64,000 bases of DNA from VRUE01 sp963702175 (GCA_963702175.1 OY969721.1:1240001-1304000), one strand, 5' to 3'; numbered from the stretch's first letter, positions 35,197 to 44,103 are shown. Numbers and translations: made by a program. Notes: generated by a model from the letters alone, not told the origin.

Positions 35197-35880
35197 ATGA
35201 CGGGTGGGTGGCAAGGGTCGACGACGGACGACTATGTCACGCGCCAGCGGGCGCGGCGGATCGTCGAGTTCACTCTTCTCGGAGCTGCTGCGATCGTGGC
35301 AATCGTCGGGCTCGTACCACTCCTATTCACAGATCAGGAGGAGGCACGCTATGCCGTAACGACGATTTTGGTGGGCCTGGTCGCGATTGGGTTTGCGAGG
35401 GTCGTCGTCACTCGAGTGCAAGCGGACATGGTCGCAGAGCTCGGTTCACTGGCGGTTGAGTTCGACAAGTTCGAACAGAAGTACGCAACGGTTGAAGCGA
35501 GGTACATACCGGCGAGAGAGGAACGTCCACCTGAGCCACGTATGAGGCTCACCGGAGTCGATCTTCGTGAAGCGACCCTTCCCGCCGCCAGCCTGGACGG
35601 AGTCGATCTGAGCGGAGCGCTGCTCGAGGGCGCTGACCTGGACGCCGCTTCTCTTCACCGTTCCCGACTCATGGGTGCCGACCTGCGTCGCGCCTGTCTT
35701 CAAAACGCGGATCTGCGCTGGGCGGATCTGAGGGGAGCCGATCTGAGGGGAGCATCAATAGAGGAGGCGATGCTCGAGGGCGCCCTCTACGACGAGGAGA
35801 CCGCTTGGCCTTCCCTTGCACATCTGCCGAGCGAACTCGGCGCCATCCATGTCGACGAGATCACTCGTGAACGCGGTTGA
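35197..35880 (+). CDS. membrane-anchored pentapeptide-repeat protein
   Basis: The 227-residue protein has two membrane helices in residues about 24-75, then a linker and about fourteen A(D/N)Lxx repeats (LTGVDLREATL to ADLRGADLRGASI). Such repeats build a rod-like helix. A membrane-bound form may scaffold or sense at the membrane; function unknown. The downstream membrane gene starts inside its 3' end (32-nt overlap), so both are one operon. Confidence 0.85.
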   Translation: MTGGWQGSTTDDYVTRQRARRIVEFTLLGAAAIVAIVGLVPLLFTDQEEARYAVTTILVGLVAIGFARVVVTRVQADMVAELGSLAVEFDKFEQKYATVEARYIPAREERPPEPRMRLTGVDLREATLPAASLDGVDLSGALLEGADLDAASLHRSRLMGADLRRACLQNADLRWADLRGADLRGASIEEAMLEGALYDEETAWPSLAHLPSELGAIHVDEITRERG

Positions 35881-36928
35881 TTTGACAACGAAGATTCTGG
35901 GCGTACTAGCCGCGATTCTCGGCACGGCCGGATACGTGCTCGTACTTGGCGCGATCATCCTCTGGCTCCGCCTTCAAGACGTGGATCTGCCGCCAGAGGT
36001 CCCCGTTTCGCTAGCCTCGCGCGAGGAGCTGATCGCGATGGGCGCTCAGGCGGTTGCGGTCTGGCTAGTGTTGCTGATCGCACTCGGCGGCCTCACCGCC
36101 TGGATCGTCACCGGCGATCCAGGTCGACGCCGCTTTGGCTATGCGGAGGCCGGCCTGGCCCTAGCCGTGACGGTTGCGACCCTGCTCGCATTCGAAGGAG
36201 ACCAGCCATGGACCATCGCTCCGGCAGCGTTTGCGGTGGCGTATGCGGCTTACGGCGTCTGGCGGTACTGGCCCTCGCTCGACACGGTCACCGCCGTGAT
36301 GCTGCCGGTCAGCACCGGCGCGACCCTCGGCGTCCTGCTTGCCCTCCTGAACAACCGCAACGGCTTCGCCACGGCAGCGGGGACGGCTTTTATCTTCGGC
36401 GCGTTGATGCTGCTGACGCCGAGCCTGCAGCGGTGGCGCGCCCGCCAAGAAGCGAACCGCAACGCGCTCACACAAATCGAGATTGAAGGCGAAGCAAGCG
36501 AGGACCTCAAACCGGTGATCGCCGCACTCGAACAAGGTCCCGGCCGGCATCGCCCAACCGTCGTTGTGTGGGTCGGAAGAGTCGCCGTAGCTTCGCTTGC
36601 CTTGCTCGTCCTTGGCGTCATTTCCGTCGGATCCCAACTCGACCACGATGAGAACTTTCACCGAGCACTCGTCAGCCTGGAAAACGGCGACTGCATCGAA
36701 GGTACCTATGTGGTTCGCGGCAGCGATCAGATTGTGATTGGCCATCCCAATGTCGTCGACAGCCACTCCGAAGATGCCCGGATAGCCACGATCCCGACCA
36801 AGCAGGTACTAGAGGTCCAGGTCTACGGAGAGAACCTCGATGGCACCGACCTCTACCGCGACCCCGAATGCGACAAACACAGCGAAGAGGTTCTCGTCCG
36901 GCCGACGAAATCAAGCGAGGAAAAATGA
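35849..36928 (+). CDS. multi-pass membrane protein with C-terminal extracytoplasmic domain
   Basis: The 359-residue protein has about six to seven membrane helices through residue 200 and a helix near 255-275. A C-terminal domain has SLENGDCIEGTYVVRGSDQI, likely outside the membrane. No family is recognised. ATG 35849 overlaps the pentapeptide gene. A strong hairpin follows the stop. Confidence 0.75.
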   Translation: MSTRSLVNAVDLTTKILGVLAAILGTAGYVLVLGAIILWLRLQDVDLPPEVPVSLASREELIAMGAQAVAVWLVLLIALGGLTAWIVTGDPGRRRFGYAEAGLALAVTVATLLAFEGDQPWTIAPAAFAVAYAAYGVWRYWPSLDTVTAVMLPVSTGATLGVLLALLNNRNGFATAAGTAFIFGALMLLTPSLQRWRARQEANRNALTQIEIEGEASEDLKPVIAALEQGPGRHRPTVVVWVGRVAVASLALLVLGVISVGSQLDHDENFHRALVSLENGDCIEGTYVVRGSDQIVIGHPNVVDSHSEDARIATIPTKQVLEVQVYGENLDGTDLYRDPECDKHSEEVLVRPTKSSEEK

Positions 36929-36938
36929 GGAATAAAGT

Positions 36939-36969
36939 TTGGGCGACGAACGGACTTTTCGTCGCCCAA
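36939..36969. terminator. bidirectional hairpin terminator
   Basis: TTGGGCGACGA (36939-36949) and TCGTCGCCCAA (36959-36969) form a perfect 11-bp stem. It lies between a plus-strand and a minus-strand gene that converge, 10 nt after the first stop. Each side has only a short T or A run, so it may work with Rho. Confidence 0.65.
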
Positions 36970-37026
36970 CGGTGCGAGGTAATCGCGCCGGAGAATCCCG
37001 GGTCTGGGTCGAGATCTCGGGCGCGA

Positions 37027-37440
37027 TCAGCGACGAGATGATGCTGGGGCATCGGCCCCGCTGATCTGCCAGCGAACGCCCGGCCCGAACTCCAGGAGAA
37101 CGCCGCCCGGCGTAATCAACTCCCAATTCGGGGGATCGTCGTCTGCCTCATGAGCACCACTCGGCCGCACATCAAGAACAGAGCCGTTGGAGAGCCTGCA
37201 ACGAAGCTCGCCGGAATCCTCGTCGATTTCCGCGTCCTCAATCGCCTGACCGACCAGCTCTGGAGGGTCAGCGGGGGACCACTCGGCGTCCTGAGTCGCG
37301 AGTCGCCACAACTCGCCGGCAGGATTGCGGATCTCGACATGAAGCACATCGGGATACGCCTTTTTGGCATCAACGATCGACCCGCGCATCGAGCGCAGAA
37401 CATTGACGGGCGAAGCATCTAGATCTACGACGGTTGCCAT
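37027..37440 (-). CDS. hypothetical acidic protein
   Basis: The 137-residue protein contains NVLRSMRGSIVDAKKAYPDVLHVEIRNPAGELWRLAT-type sequence, then a Trp/Pro-rich acidic middle and LVGQAIEDAEIDEDSGEL. No domain is recognised with certainty. It is the third gene of a small operon after a tRNA; the start ATG shares a base with the stop of the preceding 59-residue protein (TAATG). A bidirectional hairpin follows 58 nt away. Confidence 0.75.
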   Translation of the reverse strand: MATVVDLDASPVNVLRSMRGSIVDAKKAYPDVLHVEIRNPAGELWRLATQDAEWSPADPPELVGQAIEDAEIDEDSGELRCRLSNGSVLDVRPSGAHEADDDPPNWELITPGGVLLEFGPGVRWQISGADAPASSRR

Positions 37441-37619
37441 TAGCGCTGCTTCCATTGTCGCAGCCAGGCCAACAGCTCGCCATAGCTCCTATGCGCCTGC
37501 ACGCCCGATCCCCCCTTTTCCGCATGCAGGTCCTCACTTGCTTCGTAGCGCTCGCGAGGCGTCAGCCCGACCTCTTTGCAGGCTTGCCTGAACTGCTTGA
37601 TGTCGCGCTTGCGGCCCAT
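37440..37619 (-). CDS. small basic/acidic protein, 59 residues
   Basis: ATG 37619 opens MGRKRDIKQFRQACKEVGL, then TPRERYEASEDLHAEK and a C-terminal YGELLAWLRQWKQR. It is short and helix-rich and is translationally coupled to the gene that follows (TAATG). Proteins of this build are found beside unknown immunity- or toxin-like genes, but no function is established. Confidence 0.65.
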   Translation of the reverse strand: MGRKRDIKQFRQACKEVGLTPRERYEASEDLHAEKGGSGVQAHRSYGELLAWLRQWKQR

Positions 37620-37650
37620 CGCCGCGCGAGTCTACGACGGCGCGGAACGC

Positions 37651-37899
37651 TCACTCAGCCGGAGCGCCGAGCTTGTCGAGCGAACGAGAGTGCTCGTCGG
37701 CACGCGTTTTCGCTGCGACACGACGCTCCTCGAAGGCCAAAACGGCGCGCAGTGGGATCTTCCAATGAGTGGAGTTGGGCAGCTGCTGGGCCTCCAACTC
37801 GCCGGCCTCGATCAAACGACGGACGTGCTGGCGAGAGAAGGCAAGCCGATCCGCCGCCTGCTGGGGAGAAAGCATCGAGTCCTCGTCGGCGACCGTCAC
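37651..37899 (-). CDS. excisionase-family helix-turn-helix protein
   Basis: About 82 residues, with the winged HTH LSPQQAADRLAFSRQHVRRL and IEAGELEAQQLPNSTHWKI (MerR/excisionase type), then a helical tail. Such proteins are often antitoxins or excisionase-like factors. The frame continues upstream into tRNA-Phe, where a GTG occurs, but this is unlikely to be used; GTG 37899 is the first acceptable start after the tRNA. Possible CTG starts lie at 37926. The gene is the first in a three-gene operon beside the tRNA 3' end. Confidence 0.68.
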   Translation of the reverse strand: MTVADEDSMLSPQQAADRLAFSRQHVRRLIEAGELEAQQLPNSTHWKIPLRAVLAFEERRVAAKTRADEHSRSLDKLGAPAE

Positions 37900-37962
37900 C
37901 GCGATCGTCTTGTCGGAATCCAGCAGGCTCTCGATCGCCTCCGTAATCGCTGAGAGCTTTAA

Positions 37963-38035
37963 TGGCGAGGGCCGGAATCGAACCGGCGACACCACGATTT
38001 TCAGTCGTGTGCTCTACCAACTGAGCTACCTCGCC
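37963..38035 (-). tRNA. tRNA-Phe (GAA)
   Basis: The minus strand folds as a canonical tRNA: 7-bp acceptor GGCGAGG/CCTCGCC, D arm, anticodon loop CTGAAAA with GAA, T arm with GGTTCGATTCC and discriminator A. No CCA is encoded. The downstream three-gene operon begins near its 3' end. Confidence 0.97.
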
Positions 38036-38100
38036 GTAGCTGAGGCGCGGGCTGAGACCGCGCTGGAGGAAGGCTAGCGGCCAGAAGCTCATGAGGCTGA

Positions 38101-39537
38101 TTGCATTGCGGCGTGGCCTGGACTCGTGCAGCGCTGGGATTCCTGGCGGCGATCGTCGTCGGCCTGGCGCTCGTCTCCGGCGGGTCCTCGGAGGACCCGC
38201 GGACGCCCGCCGGCCTGCCTGGGATGCCGCCGCCGTTCCTGGGCGTAGCTGTGGTCGGCAGTGGCGGCAGGACGGCGGCGATCGACGCCTACGGCAACGT
38301 CGTCGACCTGCGGGCGCCGGGACCCGTAGGAGAGCCGCTGGTCGCGGTCTCCCCCGAGCGGCAGGCCGCCGGCACGGTTCCCGCGGATACCGGGATCGTC
38401 GCTTGGGCCCGGCTCGACGGCGGGCGAACGGCGCCGTTCTGGGAGGCCGACTCGATCGAGCAGCGCTATCTGCCCGGCACGAACGTGCTGCAAACGGTGG
38501 CCCGCTTCGGTGGACGCAGCTCAGTCGTGACGCGAGGACTCGGCCTCCGGGCCGTGCGAGCCGACCGGCGCTGGATCGCGCGGGCGCGGGCGCTCGGAAC
38601 CAGCGCGCCGGGATGGGCGCGGCGGATGTACGAGCGTTCGCTACTGGTTCTGCGCGCGCTGACCGACCGGCGCACGGGCGCCGTCACGGCCGGTGCCCGC
38701 GACGGCTGGGCCTACGTCTGGCCACGGGACGCCGGCGCCGTAGCAATTGCCTTCGCAGCGTCCGGCTACCGGGCCGAGACGCGGCTGGTGGTCCGCTTCC
38801 TGCGGAGCCTCGACCTGGAAGCCGCCGCGCGCTTCCACGGCAACGGCACGCTGGTCGATGGCCGCGCGGCGCAGGGCGATGCGGCGGGCTGGCTGGTCGC
38901 TGCGGAACAAGCGGCTGGGCTGGCCGGCAGGCGGGCTTCCGGGCCCCGCGCGGTCGGAAGCTCGAACCGAGTGCAACCTGTGGAGCCCTGGCGAGGCCGC
39001 GCCGACTATCAGGAGGGCGAGTCAGGCGACTACGTCGCCAACGCGATCGCTTCCGGTGTTCGAAATACGTCTCTCAGGGGGTATTTCGAACACCGGAAGG
39101 GCTTTGTGCGGGTTGCCGGCGACGCTGCTTCCGGCGTGGACGCGGCCGTCGCCTGGGCAGTTCGTCCCTTCCCCAGACCTGCCTTCTTCCCGCTCGTGCG
39201 CCGCTCGCTGCGCCATCTTCTCGCCGAGCGGCGGACCCGCTTCGGCATCGCGCCGTCCGAGAACTGGCATGGCGGCGAGGATCCGTGGACGGCGCCCACC
39301 GCCTGGACGGCCTTGGCGTTCGCCGCGCTCGCTCGGCACGACCGACCGACCTCGGCGCTCCCCAAACGTGACCGACGCACCGCCCTGGGCCTGATGGCCG
39401 ACCTGCGCCGCGCGGCCACCCCGCTCGGCCTGCTCCCGGAGCGAGTCGACGCCCAAACCGGCCTCCCTACGTCGACCACGCCGCTTGCCTGGTCGCACGC
39501 CTTCGCGATCCTCGCCATGCGCGAGCTCTGGCCCTAG
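38101..39537 (+). CDS. GH15-like secreted six-hairpin glycosidase
   Basis: The 478-residue protein has an N-terminal signal/anchor (ALGFLAAIVVGLALV). The (alpha/alpha)6 domain includes DGWAYVWPRDAGAVA, ENWHGGEDPWTAPTAW and the C-terminal TGLPTSTTPLAWSHAF, matching glucoamylase-type motifs. It may act on an exported alpha-glucan or a similar sugar. TTG 38101 and GTG 38113 are both possible starts; GAGG before TTG slightly favours it. The coding region contains a perfect 18-bp inverted repeat at 39050-39099. Confidence 0.82.
   Translation: MHCGVAWTRAALGFLAAIVVGLALVSGGSSEDPRTPAGLPGMPPPFLGVAVVGSGGRTAAIDAYGNVVDLRAPGPVGEPLVAVSPERQAAGTVPADTGIVAWARLDGGRTAPFWEADSIEQRYLPGTNVLQTVARFGGRSSVVTRGLGLRAVRADRRWIARARALGTSAPGWARRMYERSLLVLRALTDRRTGAVTAGARDGWAYVWPRDAGAVAIAFAASGYRAETRLVVRFLRSLDLEAAARFHGNGTLVDGRAAQGDAAGWLVAAEQAAGLAGRRASGPRAVGSSNRVQPVEPWRGRADYQEGESGDYVANAIASGVRNTSLRGYFEHRKGFVRVAGDAASGVDAAVAWAVRPFPRPAFFPLVRRSLRHLLAERRTRFGIAPSENWHGGEDPWTAPTAWTALAFAALARHDRPTSALPKRDRRTALGLMADLRRAATPLGLLPERVDAQTGLPTSTTPLAWSHAFAILAMRELWP
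39050..39099. repeat. perfect 18-bp inverted repeat inside the GH15-like gene
   Basis: CTTCCGGTGTTCGAAATA and its exact complement are separated by 14 nt and would form a very stable RNA hairpin in mid-gene. The frame stays open through it (SGVRNTSLRGYFEHRKG). Confidence 0.9.
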
Positions 39538-40094
39538 CGGTCGATCGCGTCGAGCGTCGCCGCGACCGCCTCCTCAGCGCTAGACGCCGGGACGATCCCC
39601 GGCGCCGACTCCATCGGCCCCTCGCCTTTCAACGTCCAGCTGCGCAAGGCGGCCACGGGACGGCCGAGCGCACGGGCGAAGCCGATCTCCGAGAGCGTCC
39701 CCCACTCGCCGCCGACGGCGATCACAGCGTCTCCGGAGGAGACCACGGCGAGGTTGCGTGCGTGACCGATCCCGGTGGCGACGACGTGGGTGCAGAACGG
39801 GTTCGCCTCCTCGGTCGAGTCGCCCGGCACGATCCCGATCACCTCGCCGCCGGCGCCAGACGCACCGCGCGCCACGGCCTCCATCACGCCGCCGAGGCCA
39901 CCACAAACCACGGTCGCGCCCGCCTCTGCCAGCAGCCGCCCGACCTCCTCCGCCAACCGCGCCAGCTCCGAGTCTTGCTCACAGCGTCCCGACCCGATCA
40001 CCGCCACCTGAGGCGCGCGCTCCGAAGGGAAGGAGTGGGCCTCGAAGGAACCTCCCTGCTGTTCGTGACGGCGAGGTCCACTCCCTCCCTTCAC
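39534..40094 (-). CDS. TIGR00725/LOG family protein
   Basis: This 186-residue Rossmann-like protein has VAVIGSGRCE, GATVVCGGLGGVMEAVARGA and GGEWGTLSEIGFA, the nucleotide-binding blocks of the TIGR00725 branch of the LOG/lysine-decarboxylase-like fold. The exact reaction is not known; relatives cleave or bind nucleotides. GTG 40094 overlaps the helicase stop (GTGA), so it belongs to the folP-helicase operon. Its end overlaps the convergent GH15-like gene by 4 nt. Confidence 0.85.
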   Translation of the reverse strand: MKGGSGPRRHEQQGGSFEAHSFPSERAPQVAVIGSGRCEQDSELARLAEEVGRLLAEAGATVVCGGLGGVMEAVARGASGAGGEVIGIVPGDSTEEANPFCTHVVATGIGHARNLAVVSSGDAVIAVGGEWGTLSEIGFARALGRPVAALRSWTLKGEGPMESAPGIVPASSAEEAVAATLDAIDR

Positions 40095-42364
40095 TGCGCT
40101 CCCTTCATCGACCGCATCAACTCCAGCGCCCCCTGCTTGTGCAGCGGTTCGTTGAGGTTGCCGCACTTGGGGCTCTGCACGCAGGAGGGGCAGCCGGACT
40201 CGCAGGGGCACTCGGCGATCAGCCGCTCGGCGTCGCCGAGCAGGCGCTCGAACTGCTCGTAGCCGCGCAGCGTGATCCCCACCCCGCCGGGATGACCGTC
40301 GTAGATGAAGATCGTCGAGCGGCCGGTCTGGAAGTGGACGTTGGTCGAGAGGCCGCCGATGTCCCAGCGGTCGCACATCGCGATCAGCGGCAGCACCGCG
40401 ATCTGACCGTGCTCGGTCGCGTGCAGGGAGCCGAGCAGAATCTCCGGCGGCAGCGCGCCGCTGAGCCGCTCGGGCAGCACGTACCAGAGCGCCTGGGTGA
40501 CGAAGTGCTGCTCGGGCAGCTCCAGCGCCACCACGTCGAAGGGCTCCTGCTCGGAGATCGAGACGCGCTGGTAGGCGATCACCTGCTCGGTCACCGAGAC
40601 CTCGCCGAAGTGCAGCTCGACCCCGGCGGTCGAGCGCTGCTCACGCACCCGCTCGATGTAGATCTCGGTCTCCTTCTTCGGCCGGGTGTACCAGTCGCCA
40701 TCGAAGCTGGAGACGATCGCGCGCCGTTCCTCGACGTCGAGGCGCTCTACCTCATAGGAGCGACCGAGGTGCAGGTAGATGGCGCCCGGGTGGACTGTGG
40801 TGAAGGCGCGCTCCGCCTCGACCAGGCCGAGCATCTCGCCCGAGTCGCGCTCGATCACCGCCACCGAGTCGGCCGAGGCCGAGCGCAGCGAGACCTTGGC
40901 GGCGACGAACTCGCTGCTGCGCGGCAGCAGCTTGCCACCGGCGCGGCGCAGTTTCCCCGCCGCGGCCAGCCGCTCGGCCCGCTCGCGCCAGCCCGGCCCG
41001 AGCAGCTCATCGTCGGCTTCGCTCAGAGGCAGCTCGTAGGCGGCAGCGATGAGGTGCCGGCCCGCGATCTGCTCGTTCTCCGGGTCGAGGATCGCCGCCT
41101 CGACCGGCCGCTCGAGGAACTCCTCCGGGTGGCGGCAGAAGAACTGGTCGAGCGCGTCCTGCCCGGCGACGTAAACCGCCAGGCCGCGCCGCCGGCGTCC
41201 CGCCCGCCCCCACATCTGGCGCAGGCTGGCGACCGTTCCCGGAAAGGTGACGCAGATCGCCGCGTCGAGCTCGCCGATGTCGATCCCCAGCTCGAGCGCG
41301 TCGGTGGCGACCACGGCGAGCAGCTCGCCGCTGCTCAGCCGTGCCTCGATATCGCGCCGCTGCTGCGGCGTGTAGCCGCCACGGTAAGGAGCGATCCGCT
41401 CAGCCAGCTCCGGCTTGCCGCGCCGCTCCAGGTTTTCGCGGGCGAAGCGCTGGATCAGCTCGATCCCGCGCCGGCTCTTGAGGAAGCAGATCGTCCGCAC
41501 CCCCTGCGAGACCAGCTCGGCGAGCAGCGCGGCTGCCTCGGAGAGCGGCGAGCGCCGCACGCCCGTCGCCTTGTCGATCAGGGGTGGGTTCCACATCGCG
41601 ATCTCCCGTCCGGCCCGCGGCGCCCCGTCGTCGTCGACCAGCTCGAAGGGGGCGCCGACCAGGCCCTCGGCCAGCTCGACCGGGTTGGCGATCGTCGCCG
41701 AGGCGAGCAGGAAGCGCGGCTCCGCCCCGTAGGCGGCGGCGACCCGCCGCAGGCGCCGCAGCACGTTGGCGACGTGCGAGCCGAAGACGCCGCGGTAGGT
41801 GTGCGCCTCGTCGACAACGACCCAGCCGAGGTTGGCGAAGAAGTCGCCCCAGCTCTTGTGGTTGGGCAGGACGCCGACGTGGAGCATGTCGGGGTTGGTG
41901 AGGACGAGGTTGCCGCGGCGGCGGATCGCGGGGCGCTCTTCGCGCGGCGTGTCGCCGTCGTAGATCGCCTCGCGCAGGCCCGGCGGGCGCAGCTCGCCGA
42001 GCTTGCGCGCCTGGTCCTGAGCCAGCGCCTTGGTCGGGTAGAGGTAGAGGGCGCGGCGCTTGGGGTCGCGGGCGATGCCGTCGAGCACCGGCAGGTTGAA
42101 GGCGAGGCTCTTGCCCGAGGCGGTGCCGCTGGTGATCACAAGGTGCGAGGAAGCGGCCGCCTCGAGCGCCCGTTTCTGGTGCGAGTAGAGCCGCTCGACG
42201 CCGGCGGCGCGCAGGCGCTCGGCCAGCGCCGGGTCGAGCGAGCGGGGCAGCGCCACCCGTTTCGCCTTGCGCTCCTCCTCGGCGCTCTCGGCGACGATGC
42301 GACCATCGCGCCTCGCCGGGTCGATGGCAACCGCCCAAGTCGAGTCGAGCAGGCTCTTCGCCAC
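40091..42364 (-). CDS. DEAD/DEAH helicase with DUF1998 zinc domain (MrfA/Hrq1-like)
   Basis: At 757 residues it has the Walker A SGTASGKSLAF, DEAH in VVVDEAHTYRG, LLASATI, and motif VI QMWGRAGRRRRG. The C-terminal DUF1998 region ends with four Cys in CPCESGCPSCVQSPKCGN. MrfA/YprA and Hrq1 share this order and repair DNA crosslinks such as those from mitomycin. GTG 42364 overlaps the folP stop (TAGTG). A DNA-repair helicase between folP and a LOG gene is only linked by operon. Confidence 0.93.
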   Translation of the reverse strand: MAKSLLDSTWAVAIDPARRDGRIVAESAEEERKAKRVALPRSLDPALAERLRAAGVERLYSHQKRALEAAASSHLVITSGTASGKSLAFNLPVLDGIARDPKRRALYLYPTKALAQDQARKLGELRPPGLREAIYDGDTPREERPAIRRRGNLVLTNPDMLHVGVLPNHKSWGDFFANLGWVVVDEAHTYRGVFGSHVANVLRRLRRVAAAYGAEPRFLLASATIANPVELAEGLVGAPFELVDDDGAPRAGREIAMWNPPLIDKATGVRRSPLSEAAALLAELVSQGVRTICFLKSRRGIELIQRFARENLERRGKPELAERIAPYRGGYTPQQRRDIEARLSSGELLAVVATDALELGIDIGELDAAICVTFPGTVASLRQMWGRAGRRRRGLAVYVAGQDALDQFFCRHPEEFLERPVEAAILDPENEQIAGRHLIAAAYELPLSEADDELLGPGWRERAERLAAAGKLRRAGGKLLPRSSEFVAAKVSLRSASADSVAVIERDSGEMLGLVEAERAFTTVHPGAIYLHLGRSYEVERLDVEERRAIVSSFDGDWYTRPKKETEIYIERVREQRSTAGVELHFGEVSVTEQVIAYQRVSISEQEPFDVVALELPEQHFVTQALWYVLPERLSGALPPEILLGSLHATEHGQIAVLPLIAMCDRWDIGGLSTNVHFQTGRSTIFIYDGHPGGVGITLRGYEQFERLLGDAERLIAECPCESGCPSCVQSPKCGNLNEPLHKQGALELMRSMKGAQ

Positions 42365-43251
42365 TAACTCGCTCCCCTCGGTGTCGAGTTTCGTCCGCTA
42401 TGCGGATGAAAGTCGACACTTCCACCCCGGATCGCGCCAGCGACCCTGACCGCCTGCAGCGAGCTGCGGTCGTGAATCCGCAGGATGTCGGCCCCCGCCC
42501 GCACCGCCAGCGCCACCGCGGCGACCGTCCCCCACTCGCGCTCGCCAGCCGGCAGCCGCTCCTCCCAAGAACCGGCCAGCACCGCGCCGATGAAGTCCTT
42601 GCGCGAGAGCGATACGTAAAGGGGGAGGCCCAGCTCGCGCAGCTCGCCGAGCCGACGCAGGATCTCCAGGTCCTGGTCGAGGCTGAGGTCGAAGTCGAGT
42701 CCGGGGTCGATCGCGATCTGCTCCTCGCTCACCCCAAGTCGTCGGGCCTCCTCGACTCTCCCCCCGAACCAGGACTTCAGGTGGTCGACGACGTCGCCGT
42801 ACTCGGGCGGCTGCCGGTCGACCCGCGGTGGCCCCTCGATGTGCATGAGGACGTAGCCGCACCCCGTCTCGGCGACCAGCTCGAACATCTCCTCCGAGCC
42901 GCCGGAGATGTCGTTGACGGCGACCGCGCCCACCGCCAGCGCCCGCCGCGCCACCTCGACCGAGAAGGTGTCGGCCGCGACCGGCACGCCCAGTCCGGCC
43001 ATTCCCTCGACCGCCGGCATCAGCGCCGCGGCCTCGTCCTCCGCCGCCACCGGCGGCCCGCTGCGCGCGGCCACCGCTCCCACGTCGAGCATGTCGAAGC
43101 CGGCCTCGACCAGCCCCGCGCCGTCCTCGATCGCCTGCTCGGGCGTGCCGCTCCGCGCCCCCTCGAACATCGAGTCCGTGGTCACGTTGACGATCCCCGC
43201 CGCCAGCGGCTGGGCCAGCTCGAGGGTCCGGTCGGCGAGTCGCCAGGGCAC
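42364..43251 (-). CDS. folP: dihydropteroate synthase
   Basis: The 295-residue TIM-barrel protein has GIVNVTTDSMFEG (pABA/pterin loop 1, with TTDSM in place of the usual TPDSF), MLDVGAVAARSG, VNDISGG, GCGYVLMHIEGPP, IDPGLDFD and SLSRKDFIG. It condenses pABA with the pterin for folate. GTG 43251 is preceded by GGTAGCGGC. It starts the folP-helicase-LOG operon. Confidence 0.85.
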   Translation of the reverse strand: MPWRLADRTLELAQPLAAGIVNVTTDSMFEGARSGTPEQAIEDGAGLVEAGFDMLDVGAVAARSGPPVAAEDEAAALMPAVEGMAGLGVPVAADTFSVEVARRALAVGAVAVNDISGGSEEMFELVAETGCGYVLMHIEGPPRVDRQPPEYGDVVDHLKSWFGGRVEEARRLGVSEEQIAIDPGLDFDLSLDQDLEILRRLGELRELGLPLYVSLSRKDFIGAVLAGSWEERLPAGEREWGTVAAVALAVRAGADILRIHDRSSLQAVRVAGAIRGGSVDFHPHSGRNSTPRGAS

Positions 43252-43275
43252 GCCGCTACCGTAGCGACCGCGCCC

Positions 43276-44091
43276 ATGGCCCTGAGCTGCGTCTATGTAG
43301 ACCTCGACGGCACCCTGCTCGGCAAGGGCAGCTCGCTCTTCCGCGACGCCGAGGGCGGCTTCTCGCACGCCCAGGCGCGCGGGCTCGAGGCCTGCCACCG
43401 GGCGGGGGTCGAGGTGACGATCATGTCCGGGCGCCGCGAGCCGCAGGTCCACGAGTGCGCCCGCCTGATCGGCCAGACCTCCTACATCTACGAGGCCGGT
43501 TGCGCCTTCGCGATCGACGGCGAGACGACGCTGATGACCGGCGAGATGGAGCCGGACGAGAGCGGCACGATCTACGAGCAGATCGAGGCGCGAGGCATCC
43601 CGCAGATGCTCTTCGAGCATTTCGAGGGGCGGCTCGAGTACCACGCGCCCTGGCACGAGGGCCGCGTCCTCTCCCACCTCTTCCGCGGCAAGGTCGACGT
43701 GGCCGCCGCCAACGAGCTGCTCGGCGCCGAGGGCCATGGTGACCTGCGTCTGCTCGACAATGGCGCGATCGCGCGTGAGATGCCCGCTATCGACGGCCCC
43801 ACCCACGCCTACCACCTGGTCCCGAAGATGGTCAGCAAGGCAGGCGCCGTCGCCGCCCACGCCCGCGTCCGCGGCTACGACCCGGCCGACTGCATCGCGG
43901 TCGGCGACTCGGTCGAGGACCTCGAGGTCGCGGCCGCGGTCGACCGCTTCTTCGTCGTCGCCAACGGGCCCGAGCGCGACCCCGGCCTGCGCGCGGCGCT
44001 CGCCTCCTGGGACAACGCCACGGTCACCGAGGGCCGCATGGGCGACGGCTTCTACGAGGCCGTCGTCTCGACGCTGATGGAGCGCCGCTAG
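43276..44091 (+). CDS. HAD-superfamily hydrolase, Cof-like
   Basis: The 271-residue HAD has motif I VYVDLDGTLLGKG, motif II TIMSGRRE, Lys in VSKAGAVAAH and motif IV AVGDSVEDLEVA. The C2-type cap matches phosphatases of sugar or nucleotide substrates. It is divergent from folP by a 24-nt gap and precedes the DtxR gene by 12 nt. Confidence 0.9.
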   Translation: MALSCVYVDLDGTLLGKGSSLFRDAEGGFSHAQARGLEACHRAGVEVTIMSGRREPQVHECARLIGQTSYIYEAGCAFAIDGETTLMTGEMEPDESGTIYEQIEARGIPQMLFEHFEGRLEYHAPWHEGRVLSHLFRGKVDVAAANELLGAEGHGDLRLLDNGAIAREMPAIDGPTHAYHLVPKMVSKAGAVAAHARVRGYDPADCIAVGDSVEDLEVAAAVDRFFVVANGPERDPGLRAALASWDNATVTEGRMGDGFYEAVVSTLMERR

Positions 44092-44103
44092 TATCGGCAA
44101 AAG

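Noticed and set aside
37900..37995. Extension of the HTH protein frame into tRNA-Phe
   Set aside because: A start inside the tRNA is improbable, and the added residues derive from tRNA sequence.
39758..42367. 869-codon open frame opposite the helicase
   Set aside because: Composition is Arg/Gly/Leu-rich with no domain; the opposite strand encodes a complete helicase.
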